Positions 1-8,288 of a DNA stretch of 64,000 bases are shown here, piece by piece; position 1 is the first letter of the stretch; every line of letters begins with the position of its first letter. The notes under the pieces were generated by a model, which was not told where the DNA came from, did not search any database, and was given only the letters and a program-made list of their open reading frames with translations. Source of the stretch: Chitinophagaceae bacterium (GTDB taxonomy: Bacteria > Bacteroidota > Bacteroidia > Chitinophagales > Chitinophagaceae). Position numbers and translations under genes: made by a program. Location of the stretch: NCBI GenBank assembly GCA_019638615.1, contig JAHBTL010000003.1, positions 1 to 64,000 of the forward strand, given 5' to 3'.

Positions 1-1
1 A

Positions 2-1168
2 AGGGACAAACCCCACGTAAACGTTGGTACTATCGGTCACGTTGACCATGGCAAAACCACTCTTACCGCCGCTATCACCGAGATCCTTTCTAAAAGAGGC
101 TTGGCGCAGGCGAAAAAGTACGATGAAATTGACGGTGCTCCTGAAGAAAAGGAAAGGGGTATCACCATCAATACTGCACACGTGGAATATCAGACAGCTA
201 GCAGGCACTATGCACACGTAGATTGCCCTGGTCACGCTGACTATGTAAAAAATATGATTACGGGTGCTGCCCAGATGGATGGCGCTATCCTGGTGGTGGC
301 GTCTACCGACGGACCCATGCCCCAAACAAAAGAGCACATCCTTCTGGCCCGCCAGGTGGGTGTACCCCGTATAGTTGTTTTCATGAACAAGGTTGACCTT
401 GTTGATGATCCTGAATTATTGGAACTCGTTGAAATGGAGATTCGCGAGTTATTAAGCTCTTACGGTTTTGATGGGGATAATACACCCATTATTAAAGGTT
501 CTGCTACCGGTGCATTGGCCGGCGACGAAAAATGGGTGGCTGCTATCGATGAGCTGATGAATGCTGTAGATGAATACATTCCTCTGCCTCCCCGTCCGGT
601 TGATCTTCCGTTCCTGATGAGTGTTGAGGACGTATTCTCCATCACGGGTCGTGGTACGGTGGCTACAGGTCGTATAGAGAGAGGTCGCGTGAAAGTAGGT
701 GAAGCGGTTGAGATCGTAGGTTTGATGGAAAAACCATTGACTTCTACCGTAACAGGGGTGGAAATGTTCCGCAAACTGCTGGATGAGGGTGAAGCTGGTG
801 ATAACGCCGGTTTACTGCTCCGCGGTATTGAAAAAACCCAGATCCGCCGCGGTATGGTTATTTGTAAGCCCGGTTCTATCACTCCGCATACCGAATTCAA
901 AGGGGAAGTATACGTACTCAGCAAAGAAGAAGGTGGACGTCACACTCCATTCTTTAACAAATATCGTCCCCAGTTCTATTTCCGTACTACAGACGTAACA
1001 GGTGAAGTTGAATTACCTGCTGGTACTGAAATGGTTATGCCTGGCGATAATACCTCGCTTACTGTAAAACTGATCCAGCCGATCGCGATGGAAAAAGGTC
1101 TTAAATTCGCTATCCGCGAAGGTGGACGTACAGTAGGTGCCGGTCAGGTTACTGAAATTATAAAATAA
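2..1168 (+). CDS. tuf: Elongation factor Tu, 5'-truncated by window edge
   Basis: EF-Tu is the GTPase that delivers aminoacyl-tRNA to the ribosome in the cytoplasm. The frame is open from base 2 and gives 388 residues; comparison with the usual start suggests only about seven N-terminal residues lie outside the window. The G1 loop GHVDHGKTT, the G3 motif DCPGHADY and the G4 motif NKVD are all present, followed by domain 2 ([16 protein letters not shown]) and a complete domain 3 ending in GQVTEIIK. It is followed by a hairpin-rich spacer, tRNA-Trp, secE and nusG, a conserved bacterial order. Nothing is odd apart from the edge truncation. Confidence 0.98.
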   Translation, partial: RDKPHVNVGTIGHVDHGKTTLTAAITEILSKRGLAQAKKYDEIDGAPEEKERGITINTAHVEYQTASRHYAHVDCPGHADYVKNMITGAAQMDGAILVVASTDGPMPQTKEHILLARQVGVPRIVVFMNKVDLVDDPELLELVEMEIRELLSSYGFDGDNTPIIKGSATGALAGDEKWVAAIDELMNAVDEYIPLPPRPVDLPFLMSVEDVFSITGRGTVATGRIERGRVKVGEAVEIVGLMEKPLTSTVTGVEMFRKLLDEGEAGDNAGLLLRGIEKTQIRRGMVICKPGSITPHTEFKGEVYVLSKEEGGRHTPFFNKYRPQFYFRTTDVTGEVELPAGTEMVMPGDNTSLTVKLIQPIAMEKGLKFAIREGGRTVGAGQVTEIIK

Positions 1169-1229
1169 GCTTTTAGCCGATAGCTTTTAGCTGTTAGCCA
1201 AAAGTGGCTCTCAAGTAAAAGATAATTAC

Positions 1230-1237
1230 TATCTTTG
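1230..1237 (+). promoter_or_regulatory. Candidate -7 promoter box for tRNA-Trp-secE-nusG
   Basis: TATCTTTG is an exact match to the Bacteroidota -7 consensus TAnnTTTG. No clear TTG is seen about 20 bases upstream. Transcription would begin near 1243, just before the hairpin at 1248-1284, so that hairpin would lie in the transcript leader. Confidence 0.45.
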
Positions 1238-1247
1238 AGGCAAATAA

Positions 1248-1290
1248 ACTAAAAGCTGTTAGCTGACCGCTAATAGCTTTTAGTTTTCTT
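1248..1290 (+). terminator. 16-bp hairpin with T-rich tail ahead of tRNA-Trp
   Basis: ACTAAAAGCT pairs with AGCTTTTAGT, then a G-T wobble, then TTAGC pairs with GCTAA around the loop TGACC; TTTCTT follows directly. It looks like an intrinsic terminator for tuf, but it ends six bases before the tRNA and lies downstream of a promoter box. Extra copies of AGCTTTTAG between 1169 and 1200 could pair with its left arm instead. Confidence 0.6.
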
Positions 1291-1361
1291 ACGGGCATGG
1301 TGCAACGGTAGCATACGGGTCTCCAAAACCTTTGATCTGGGTTCGAATCCTAGTGCCCGTG
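1291..1361 (+). tRNA. trnW: tRNA-Trp (anticodon CCA)
   Basis: The 71-base sequence folds as a cloverleaf. The acceptor stem ACGGGCA/TGCCCGT is fully paired, the D arm is four base pairs, the anticodon loop is CTCCAAA with anticodon CCA, and the T arm CTGGG/CCTAG encloses TTCGAAT. The discriminator base is G and CCA is not encoded. The anticodon stem is weak: its outermost pair is C against T and the next is G-T. Its position between tuf and secE is typical. Confidence 0.95.
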
Positions 1362-1387
1362 CTAATATATTTAATAAAAACGTACGG

Positions 1388-1585
1388 ATGAATAAGATAA
1401 GTGCATACTTTAAAGATTCATATCGCGAGTTGCTTGAAAAAGTAACCTGGCCTACCTGGCAGCAATTGCAGCAATCTACCATGATCGTACTGGTAGCAAC
1501 CCTGCTTATTACCGCATTGGTGTGGGGTATGGATTTTGTGAGCAACAGTTTGTTGAAATTTATTTACTCCTTATTTAAATCATAA
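1388..1585 (+). CDS. secE: Preprotein translocase subunit SecE
   Basis: SecE is the small clamp subunit of the SecYEG channel in the inner membrane. The 65-residue protein has the short single-span form: an amphipathic N-terminal helix containing ELLEKVTWPTWQQL, the SecE signature, then one membrane helix at about residues 33-55. Its stop codon overlaps the nusG start by one base (TAATG), so the two are translationally coupled. Length and position after tRNA-Trp are as expected. Confidence 0.96.
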   Translation: MNKISAYFKDSYRELLEKVTWPTWQQLQQSTMIVLVATLLITALVWGMDFVSNSLLKFIYSLFKS

Positions 1586-2151
1586 TGAACGAAGAAGTAG
1601 TAAATGCGCAGGAAACCAAATGGTATGTGTTGCGCGTAGTAAGCGGAAAGGAAAGAAAGGTAAAAGAATACCTTGATAAGGAAATTTCGCGCAGCGACTG
1701 GGGCAAGGTGGTAAAGCAGGTTTTTCTTCCTGTAGAAAAGGTATATAAAGTGCAGAACGGTAAAAAGGTAATGCGTGAACGGAACTTCTACCCCGGTTAT
1801 GTAATGATAGAGGTAGAGCCCGGTAAATTGAATGATGAGATTGTAACGACCATTAAAAATACCAATAGTGTTATTCACTTTTTGGGTAAGGAAAATCCGA
1901 TTGCCTTGCGCAGAGCTGAAGTGAATAAAATGCTGGGCAAGGTGGATGAGATGAGCGATATAGGTGTTACCATGAGTGAACCCTTTATTGTGGGCGAGAC
2001 TATTAAGATCATTGATGGACCATTCAATGATTTTAACGGTGTGATAGAAGAAGTGAACGATGAAAAGAAGAAGCTGAAAGTGAATGTAAAAATATTTGGA
2101 AGAGCTACCCCCGTGGAACTGAACTATATGCAGGTTGAAAAAATTGTGTAG
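1585..2151 (+). CDS. nusG: Transcription termination/antitermination protein NusG
   Basis: NusG binds RNA polymerase and links it to Rho and the ribosome. The 188-residue protein carries the NGN domain (WYVLRVVSGKERKV to about residue 115, with FYPGYVMIEV) and a C-terminal KOW domain at about residues 130-188 (VGETIKIIDGPFNDFNG). It is a general housekeeping NusG in length and context, not an UpxY-type paralogue. A strong terminator follows after about 30 bases. The genes rplK, rplA, rplJ, rplL, rpoB and rpoC, which usually follow, are not here. Confidence 0.97.
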   Translation: MNEEVVNAQETKWYVLRVVSGKERKVKEYLDKEISRSDWGKVVKQVFLPVEKVYKVQNGKKVMRERNFYPGYVMIEVEPGKLNDEIVTTIKNTNSVIHFLGKENPIALRRAEVNKMLGKVDEMSDIGVTMSEPFIVGETIKIIDGPFNDFNGVIEEVNDEKKKLKVNVKIFGRATPVELNYMQVEKIV

Positions 2152-2180
2152 CGCTGATCTTATACAATTAAATCTATAAT

Positions 2181-2216
2181 AAAAAGGTCGTCTCTTATTT
2201 TGAGGCGACCTTTTTA
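2181..2216 (+). terminator. Intrinsic terminator after nusG
   Basis: GGTCGTCTC and GAGGCGACC pair (one G-T) around TTATTTT, flanked by AAAAA on the left and TTTTT on the right. The symmetry means it could also end the minus-strand gene at 2236-2538. A closely related hairpin ends the gene at 50343-52367. Confidence 0.85.
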
Positions 2217-2235
2217 TCATCAGATGCAGCCTGTT

Positions 2236-2538
2236 TTATCTTCTCCATTGACCTTTTACCCATACCTTTCTTCCGTGATGTTGTTGTTTCCAATATCCGG
2301 GAGTCCATGTATAGCCATGGCGCGGGCGAGCATAATGAGGAGCTACGTAAACATATTGCCCGCGGTGCCACCTGTATTCGGGACCTATCCAGATAGCACC
2401 GGCAAAGGGAGGCGGAGGGGGCGCTGCAACTGCTGCGGGGTGTCTTTCGGATACGTATACACGCGACTGTGAAGCGCAGGATGAAAGGAGCAATATGAGT
2501 ATTGCCGGCATCAGGATGTTAAAGCTGATTGTTTTCAT
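2236..2538 (-). CDS. YXWGXW-type repeat lipoprotein
   Basis: This 100-residue protein has a lipoprotein signal peptide (MKTISFNILMPAILILLLSS) with the lipobox cysteine at about residue 21, so it is probably anchored in the outer membrane. The mature part begins with a proline run and continues with spaced Trp/Tyr motifs (YRWHRGQYVYVAPHY, YTWTPGYWKQ, WVKGQW) typical of small Bacteroidota proteins with YXWGXW-like repeats. The molecular function is unknown. It stands alone and converges on nusG with a shared terminator. Confidence 0.75.
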   Translation of the reverse strand: MKTISFNILMPAILILLLSSCASQSRVYVSERHPAAVAAPPPPPFAGAIWIGPEYRWHRGQYVYVAPHYARPRHGYTWTPGYWKQQHHGRKVWVKGQWRR

Positions 2539-2723
2539 AACTGTATGTTTTAAGTGAACCTGACGGATTGACTACGTAATATCAAAAAAGTTTATACAAC
2601 CGCTTCGGCAGGGGTTATTTTAACTTTTTGGATTGCGAAGACATTTGATTAGAGACAGTTATTCCTTTGTTTTGTCGTAAATTGAATAGTAACGATTTTT
2701 CAGACAATGAAAAAAGAAGTCAT

Positions 2724-3377
2724 ATGAAATGGCATGCAGTATTAGGCGAAAAAAGGAAGATAGTAGCGTTCCTGCTGATCGTATTATTGCTGGGTCTGAT
2801 CAACAATTATTTCAGTCGCAGATATTATAGCAGCCTCGACAAAAACATGTCTTCTATATACAAGGATCGTTTAATGCCGGCGAGCTACCTGTTTAAAATA
2901 AGCGATCATTTATACCAGAAAAAACTGTTGCTTGAGCAGGAAGATATTCCGAAAGACCTCATGCTGGCCGAGCTAAAGCAGCACAATGCTAAAATTGACA
3001 GCATTATAGCAGACTATCATAAAACCTATCTCACAAGCGCCGAAGAAAGTCAATGGAATGGCTTTTTACTCCATCTTGACAATTATAATAAAGCCGAAGC
3101 GACCTTCATTGCTGCCCGGGGACGCGACCCCCGGAAAGAAAAAGCAATTCAATCGAATTTTAAAAGTGCTTTAATATCCCTTAACGAATTAAATGACATA
3201 CAAACAGAGGAAGGTGCGCGTTTACAAATTGACTCACACAATCTTATCAGCAGCACTGTGCTGCAGGCCTATCTTGAAGTATCACTTCTGTTTATTATGG
3301 GCATTGCTGTTTTAATGCTGCTGGTCATTCCTGAAAAAGCAGTATACCCGGTATCGCACAGGTATTTGTTTAACTGA
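2724..3377 (+). CDS. MCP-type four-helix-bundle membrane protein
   Basis: From the ATG at 2724 (MKWHAVLGEKRK) this is a protein of about 217 residues. An N-terminal membrane helix lies at about residues 13-31, followed by a helical periplasmic region with the pattern of the 4HB_MCP ligand-binding domain (YYSSLDKNMSSIYKDRLMP), then a second membrane helix near the C terminus (SLLFIMGIAVLMLLVIPE). It ends about 20 residues after the second helix, so there is no HAMP, methyl-accepting, kinase or cyclase output domain. An upstream in-frame ATG at 2667 would add 19 residues; 2724 has a better purine-rich upstream region. It may be a stand-alone sensor or a truncated receptor. Confidence 0.7.
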   Translation: MKWHAVLGEKRKIVAFLLIVLLLGLINNYFSRRYYSSLDKNMSSIYKDRLMPASYLFKISDHLYQKKLLLEQEDIPKDLMLAELKQHNAKIDSIIADYHKTYLTSAEESQWNGFLLHLDNYNKAEATFIAARGRDPRKEKAIQSNFKSALISLNELNDIQTEEGARLQIDSHNLISSTVLQAYLEVSLLFIMGIAVLMLLVIPEKAVYPVSHRYLFN

Positions 3378-3510
3378 TGTATGGTTGCTGTGTAGATTTT
3401 TTTTCCTGTGAAATTTTTTCCGGCATTGCGTAAAGCTCAGGATGTTTGATTTTTAATAGATCCGGGCGCTCGGAAAAGTATTCGGAAGTGCCCCAGGTGG
3501 TCTTTTGCAA
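3370..3510 (-). pseudogene. C-terminal remnant of an M90 (MtfA-like) zinc peptidase
   Basis: Read on the minus strand, the frame containing TSEYFSERPDLLKIKHPELY and then AMPEKI resembles the C-terminal end of MtfA/peptidase M90 proteins (compare SEHYFTRPDLL and the proline before LY). The upstream HExxH part is missing and the frame is not open far upstream. It overlaps the end of the preceding plus-strand gene by a few bases. Identification rests on a short stretch remembered from the family, so it is tentative. Confidence 0.45.
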
Positions 3511-3534
3511 AATAATCATCCATAAATTCTTTGA

Positions 3535-4131
3535 TCACATTGGGATCTGATGCCTCAAACTTTGTCCGAAACTGGCTTCAGGATTGTTCCGGTCGTACCC
3601 GATTTCAAATCCAACATATTTCTGTTTATACGATGTATGGCTGTTTAGATAATCCCTGTTCATGGCCAGCAGCCATTCCCTGATATTATACGTATAATCC
3701 AGCGACTCCAGCCCATCTGTGTTATATCCGGGAGCCAGTATTTTTTTCCTGAGTTGTCCCAGGGCACCGTATTCATTGCTGACAATTAGCTTCTCTTCGT
3801 CTGCGTTGATTTTCTTTTTTATTGAAGTTATCCAGCCCAGGTTATCATAGGTCATCGTCGTTACGAGAATATAAGTTTGCAGGGTACCATTGGCATTTTG
3901 ATGGCTGAGCACCGTTTTTAATGCCTGTCCTGAAAAGTTATACTGAGTGGTTGTTATGTCTGTTCCGGAAGTTTGGTTATAGTGTTTTGTTTGTATCACC
4001 CGTCCCTTATTATCATAAAAGTAAGCGGTAAGCAAGCCGGGGCTGGTTTTATCCCATTGCCCCGTTACCATTCCTTCGGTTAGACTGTGTGAACGGCTGA
4101 GCGTAGGGTTAACTACGGTAGACGCCTCCCG
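3535..4131 (-). pseudogene. Rhs/DUF6443-type protein fragment
   Basis: An open minus-strand frame of about 198 codons (first ATG at 4071) encodes the central part of a large Bacteroidota Rhs-like protein. Recognisable blocks are MVTGQWD, YFYDNKGRVIQTKHYN, TTQYNFSGQALKT, DYTYNIREWLLAMNRDYL and FGFELGYD-like YVGFEIGYD. The signal peptide, N-terminal repeats, C-terminal Rhs core and toxin part are all missing. It stops shortly after the point where full-length relatives continue with an NGNI block, so both ends are lost. It is most likely a decaying remnant. Confidence 0.75.
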
Positions 4132-4317
4132 TTAAAAAACGGTATAAAAAACGTTGTTTTATTTTTGGAAAAGTCAGGGGAAATCACATTCTCTATAAGG
4201 AGCCTGTTTCAACCCGGCAAGAATTAAAACAACAAACCATCGCCCACGCGATGGCTTTGCTGATTATAATCTGCTAAAAATGAATTTCGGCTTGAAATGC
4301 CTGCCCGGGCCTTTTTA

Positions 4318-4608
4318 CTAAACTGTAATCAAGCTATTGGTGCTTCCGTATATATTCGGGATCTGATGATCGGCTTCGGGCTCGTTTAACCACTCTTTTT
4401 CATCCACCAGGTATCTGAATTCGTGTTGGGAATCTTTGGGTAGATTGACATCAGCGCTGAAAGATCCGTCTTTCTTGCGACTCATGATCACTGAGTTCTC
4501 CCAATCACTGTTTAAACCAAGTATTTCTACTGTCTCTGCATTTTCGGGCTTAAAAGAGAATTTTACCTTACAGTAATCCTTGGTTTTGAAATAGGTCTTC
4601 TGTACCAT
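4318..4608 (-). CDS. Isoamylase early-set (CBM48/AMPK1-CBM-like) domain protein
   Basis: This 96-residue protein consists of a single immunoglobulin-like early-set domain as found at the N terminus of isoamylase and glycogen-branching enzymes. Diagnostic parts are VKFSFKPENAETVEILGLNSDW, the lysine-rich turn and the C-terminal FRYLVDEKEWLNEPEAD block. It has no signal peptide and no catalytic domain, so it is a free-standing cytoplasmic module that may bind glycogen or polyphosphate-like ligands. Similar small proteins are common in Bacteroidota. No functional partner is adjacent. Confidence 0.85.
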   Translation of the reverse strand: MVQKTYFKTKDYCKVKFSFKPENAETVEILGLNSDWENSVIMSRKKDGSFSADVNLPKDSQHEFRYLVDEKEWLNEPEADHQIPNIYGSTNSLITV

Positions 4609-5416
4609 TTGCTTTCGTTTAAATTATTGATAATAAATACTGTTCACACTGTCGTGGCAAATCGTTCAGGGACGGGTTCGCGGATTAATACAGTTAGTTC
4701 AAAAAAGTAACCTGTTTTTCTGCGTTGATTTTCCACAATCCTGAAAATAATGTGGAAAACTGTCCATTTTTTTTAAAAACCTGCCCAAAAGCGGGAAAAT
4801 GGTCTTAAAAAATAATATTGCAAATTTACATGTTTTGTTGATACTGGCCGGTATGTATTTCCAAATCAGCCGGGCTACTTCTTCATTGCAGGCTTTCAGT
4901 TTCTTCTGTTACTTTTTTGCGGAAGAAAGTAACCAAAAAGCCCCGCCCGACTTGAACGTCGTTCGGGCGGGCGCCCGAAATCCCCACCTGTCGGACGGGC
5001 AGGGACTACGGCCGATTTCGGGTCCCGCAAATGCGGGATCGATTAAGCTTTGGTACTACTGTGAACTCAGCAACAGAACCTGATACATTTTCTCCCAAAC
5101 CAGGACGTATGCGAAAACTGCAAATAAGAATACAACTTGTTACAGCTCAATGATTGAGCTGCATGGAAGTGTATATATAATATAATAATGGGATCATCCG
5201 GGGTAAATACTATTAACCGCTATCATCCTATCATCACTCCCAGCTCTTTCTGTTAATATAAGTTAAATGCAGTGCAGCCGTTCAGGTAAGTAAAATAAAC
5301 CGGTTTATTTCACCGTTGATAAAAATTAAGAAACAGGCACAAAAAGCCTGATCCTATATTAAACCGGGCTATTCGCAGAAAGTCTATGCCTGCATTACAA
5401 TAATCAATCGTTCTTT
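4609..5416. repeat. Repeat-rich intergenic spacer
   Basis: This 800-base stretch has no convincing gene. GTTACTTT (4908-4915) and AAAGTAAC (4926-4933) form a hairpin followed by CAAAAAGCCCC, and 4935-5045 is GC-rich with nested short inverted repeats (CCCGCCCGA/TCGGGCGGG, CCCGCA/TGCGGG). A plus-strand open frame at 4799-5083 runs straight through these repeats and is not credible. A related hairpin lies at 26433-26456. Confidence 0.55.
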
Positions 5417-6346
5417 ATGAAACTAAAAATTCCCATCTTAGGCCTTGTTGCTTTTTCAGCGATTATCGGCTTTACATCCTGTAAAAAAAATAATGATACC
5501 CCCAAAGAAAACAGTACAGAGGTAATCGCTCATTCCGATGACCAGGCATTGTTTTCATCTGAGCTGGATGCGGCCAACCAGGATGCAGATGCCGTGCTTT
5601 CCGCTTTTACTGTTTTATACAACAGCCGTAACCAGGAACATCCTGTGTACATTTGCGATGCAGAGGTAGATTTTGATTCACAAAGTGATCCTCAAACCAT
5701 TACTGTTACCTACAATGGCGAAAACTGCCGTGGCAACAGATCCAGGTCTGGTGTTGTTATTGTAGCGTTTCCTAAAAATACCAAATGGAGTGATGAAGGC
5801 GCTGCTGCCAGCGTAACTTTTCAGAATTTTAAAGTTACCCGTTTAAGCGATAACAAAAGCATCACCATCAATGGTACCCAAACGTATACCAATGTAAGCG
5901 GCGGGTTACTGAAAGACCTTGCTTCAAAAGAATCTATCATACATTCTGTATCCAGCAATGGACTTTCTGTTGTATTTGACAATGGTGCTGCAAGAACCTG
6001 GCAGGTGGCTAAAAAGCATACCTATACTTACAATAACGGTGCTGTTTTAGCTGTCAGCGGAATGCACACAGAAGGCAATGAAACAAATGTAGTCGAATGG
6101 GGAACCAACCGTTTGGGCCTGTCTTTCACCACTTCAACAGTTGAGCCGGTAATAGTGCGCCAGGATTGTAATTTCCGGGTAACCGGCGGAACGGTAAAAC
6201 ATGCAGTAGCGGGCATTACTGCCACAGCCACATTTGGATTGAATGCACAGGGAGAACCGGTATCCTGCCCCGAAGGAAATTATTATTTTAAGCTGGTTTA
6301 CACAGGCCCTAACGGGAACAGCATCAGTTTTGTATACCCTTACTAA
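5417..6346 (+). CDS. Hypothetical lipoprotein
   Basis: I do not recognise a domain in this 309-residue protein. It starts with a lipoprotein signal peptide (IPILGLVAFSAIIGFTSC, lipobox cysteine near residue 22) followed by a charged linker, so it is exported and lipid-anchored. The mature part is rich in Asn, Thr, Ser and beta-prone residues, contains scattered cysteines (YICDAEVDFD, NGENCRGN, RQDCNFRV, PVSCPEGN) and ends in a beta-rich YKLVYTGPNGN-like block. It is monocistronic, with its own downstream terminator. Confidence 0.8.
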   Translation: MKLKIPILGLVAFSAIIGFTSCKKNNDTPKENSTEVIAHSDDQALFSSELDAANQDADAVLSAFTVLYNSRNQEHPVYICDAEVDFDSQSDPQTITVTYNGENCRGNRSRSGVVIVAFPKNTKWSDEGAAASVTFQNFKVTRLSDNKSITINGTQTYTNVSGGLLKDLASKESIIHSVSSNGLSVVFDNGAARTWQVAKKHTYTYNNGAVLAVSGMHTEGNETNVVEWGTNRLGLSFTTSTVEPVIVRQDCNFRVTGGTVKHAVAGITATATFGLNAQGEPVSCPEGNYYFKLVYTGPNGNSISFVYPY

Positions 6347-6366
6347 TAACGTTCTTTATCAGTTAT

Positions 6367-6396
6367 AAGCCGTAGTATTATTGCTGCGGCTTTTTT
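6367..6396 (+). terminator. Intrinsic terminator of the 5417-6346 gene
   Basis: AAGCCGTAG pairs with CTGCGGCTT (one G-T) around an eight-base loop and is followed by TTTT. Confidence 0.75.
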
Positions 6397-6485
6397 GCAT
6401 TTTGCGCCGGGTATTTAAAAAACAGAGAAGCATATAGTATCTGTAGCTGAATTGCTGCTCTACACATCAGGTCAAAGCCTTTTGT

Positions 6486-7583
6486 ATGCCCCCTCTCTCT
6501 GGTCGCCTTATTTCCCTGGATGCCCTGCGGGGTTTTACCATTGCTGCCATGATTATGGTGAACTTTCCCGGCATGGAGGAGCATGTATATTTTACATTGC
6601 GGCATACCAAATGGAACGGGCTTTCATTTACGGATAATATAGCCCCTGTTTTTCTTTTTGTGATCGGGGTTTCCATTGTTTTTGCCTATAATAAAAGGCT
6701 CGCCGATGGTACTTCTAAAAAAAATCTTTATAAAAAAATAATCATCCGGTCGGTTAAAATTTTTGCGGTAGGTATGTTTTTAAACCTGATGCCCGGCTTT
6801 GATTTCGGCGATGTAAGGTGGACAGGCACATTGCACCGGATTGCTTTTGTGTTTTTTTTCTGCGCTGTTATTTTTTTGAATACCGGTTGGAAACAGCAGG
6901 CCTGGATGGCTGCCTTGTTGCTGATTGGCTATTGGCTGCTGCTTACCTGTGTGCCTACACCCGGTACAGGTAAGGTAATGCTGGAGCCGGGCGTAAATAT
7001 TGTAGCATGGGTGGACAACAAATTTCTTCCCGGGAAAATGTGGCAGGGAACCTGGGATCCTGAGAGTATTTTGAGTACCATACCTTCGGTAGTGAGTGGT
7101 ATCACCGGGATGCTGGCCGGCAGGTTAATGATCAGTGCTTATGCTCCTTACCAAAAGATAAGCTATCTTATGACTGCAGGAATGTTATCTTCCATTGCCG
7201 GTTACTTCTGGGGATTGATATTCCCAGTAAATGAAAACCTGTGGACCAGTTCTTTTGTGCTGGTTACATCGGGTTTTGCCTGTTTGTTGTTAGGCGCCAT
7301 GTATTTGCTGGTAGATATTAAAGGATATACCAGATGGACACGAGTGGGTATTATTTTCGGGGCCAATGCCATTACGGCGTATGTAATGGCAGATATACTT
7401 GCATTGTTTTTTTACAGGGCCTGGTTCGGAGGAGTGCCGCTCAATGAAAAAGTAGTAACAGCTTTGATCAATGGGGGGGTACAGCCGGAACTGGCAAGCT
7501 TGTTATACGCCCTGTTTTTTGTTGCCGTTAATTTTATTCCTGTTTATATCCTCTACCGGCGTAAGGTTTTCATTAAGTTATAG
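6486..7583 (+). CDS. NagX/HGSNAT-like membrane acyltransferase (DUF5009)
   Basis: This 365-residue, roughly ten-helix inner-membrane protein belongs to the heparan-alpha-glucosaminide N-acetyltransferase-like/DUF5009 family. The N-terminal signature RLISLDALRGFTIAAMIMVN is followed by LRHTKWNG and the helix SFTDNIAPVFLFVIGVS, all family hallmarks, and by GTLHRIAFVFF. Relatives are thought to acetylate or move amino sugars such as GlcNAc across the inner membrane. The specific substrate cannot be read from sequence. It stands alone here; glmS lies 1.9 kb away but in a separate unit. Confidence 0.85.
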   Translation: MPPLSGRLISLDALRGFTIAAMIMVNFPGMEEHVYFTLRHTKWNGLSFTDNIAPVFLFVIGVSIVFAYNKRLADGTSKKNLYKKIIIRSVKIFAVGMFLNLMPGFDFGDVRWTGTLHRIAFVFFFCAVIFLNTGWKQQAWMAALLLIGYWLLLTCVPTPGTGKVMLEPGVNIVAWVDNKFLPGKMWQGTWDPESILSTIPSVVSGITGMLAGRLMISAYAPYQKISYLMTAGMLSSIAGYFWGLIFPVNENLWTSSFVLVTSGFACLLLGAMYLLVDIKGYTRWTRVGIIFGANAITAYVMADILALFFYRAWFGGVPLNEKVVTALINGGVQPELASLLYALFFVAVNFIPVYILYRRKVFIKL

Positions 7584-7611
7584 TGGTGGTGCTGTGATCA
7601 AAGCCCTGTAA

Positions 7612-7821
7612 AAACCTGCTATAAATGCACGTCGTACATTTTTACAGGATTACATAATCTCCCTGCTGCTTTTCCGCAAGCGAAGTAATGAGCCGTTGGG
7701 CGCATATTTCAAATCAGGAGATATCCTCCTGCTTAAAGATGCCAAACTTTATGACCTTAATAACAAAACGCTGAAACCCGGGCCAACCTTATTACATTAT
7801 TATTATATCTTGTTTCGATAA
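7612..7821 (+). pseudogene. Unidentified open frame without start codon
   Basis: A plus-strand frame is open for 69 codons and reads like real protein near its end (SGDILLLKDAKLYDLNNKTL, then YYYILFR and stop). It has no ATG and an in-frame stop lies just upstream at 7609. It is probably the 3' remnant of a gene that I cannot identify. Confidence 0.3.
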
Positions 7822-8288
7822 AGAGGAGATAGCTTAAACATCTGCAGGCATAAAATTCACTTCTATGAGGCTAATAAGGTAGTCCTACATTCAGTTATAT
7901 GTTACTGAGGCTTTTTAAGCCGGGTCTATCCTCTATGATGTTGCGATGTTTGGTTAGACACTTTGCTATATATACTGTGTTTTGCAGGTACACCTGCTTT
8001 GCTAATTATATATATACCTCTTCCCTGCAAAAAACGCCAGTTACAAAAAACCCAACACTCTTGCATCGTATTCTGCGATCCCGCCAGCGTGAAGATTTAA
8101 ATTAAATGAATGTTGCGGCGGGAGCCTGCCCGCCGGGGCGGGAAGCAGTAATTATGTAAGAAAAGCATAGTGCAGTTGTTGCGGTCATGCAGCATCCAAA
8201 AATGCTGCGCCGCCAAATCCTGCCTGCGACAGGCAGGTTAGTTTTATAGTGCGATAACAAATAAGTCTCCGCGTTGTGCGTCATGCGC
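7822..8288. repeat. Repeat-rich spacer
   Basis: No gene is supported. GC-rich inverted repeats occur at about 8115-8145 (CCTGCCCGCCGGGGCGGG) and 8218-8240 (CCTGCCTGCGACAGGCAGG). The stretch 8160-8280 resembles dispersed repeat DNA that yields spurious minus-strand frames. Confidence 0.4.

Noticed and set aside
4799-5083. Plus-strand open frame of 94 codons
   Set aside because: It runs through GC-rich inverted repeats and a hairpin, has no protein-like composition and no plausible start context.
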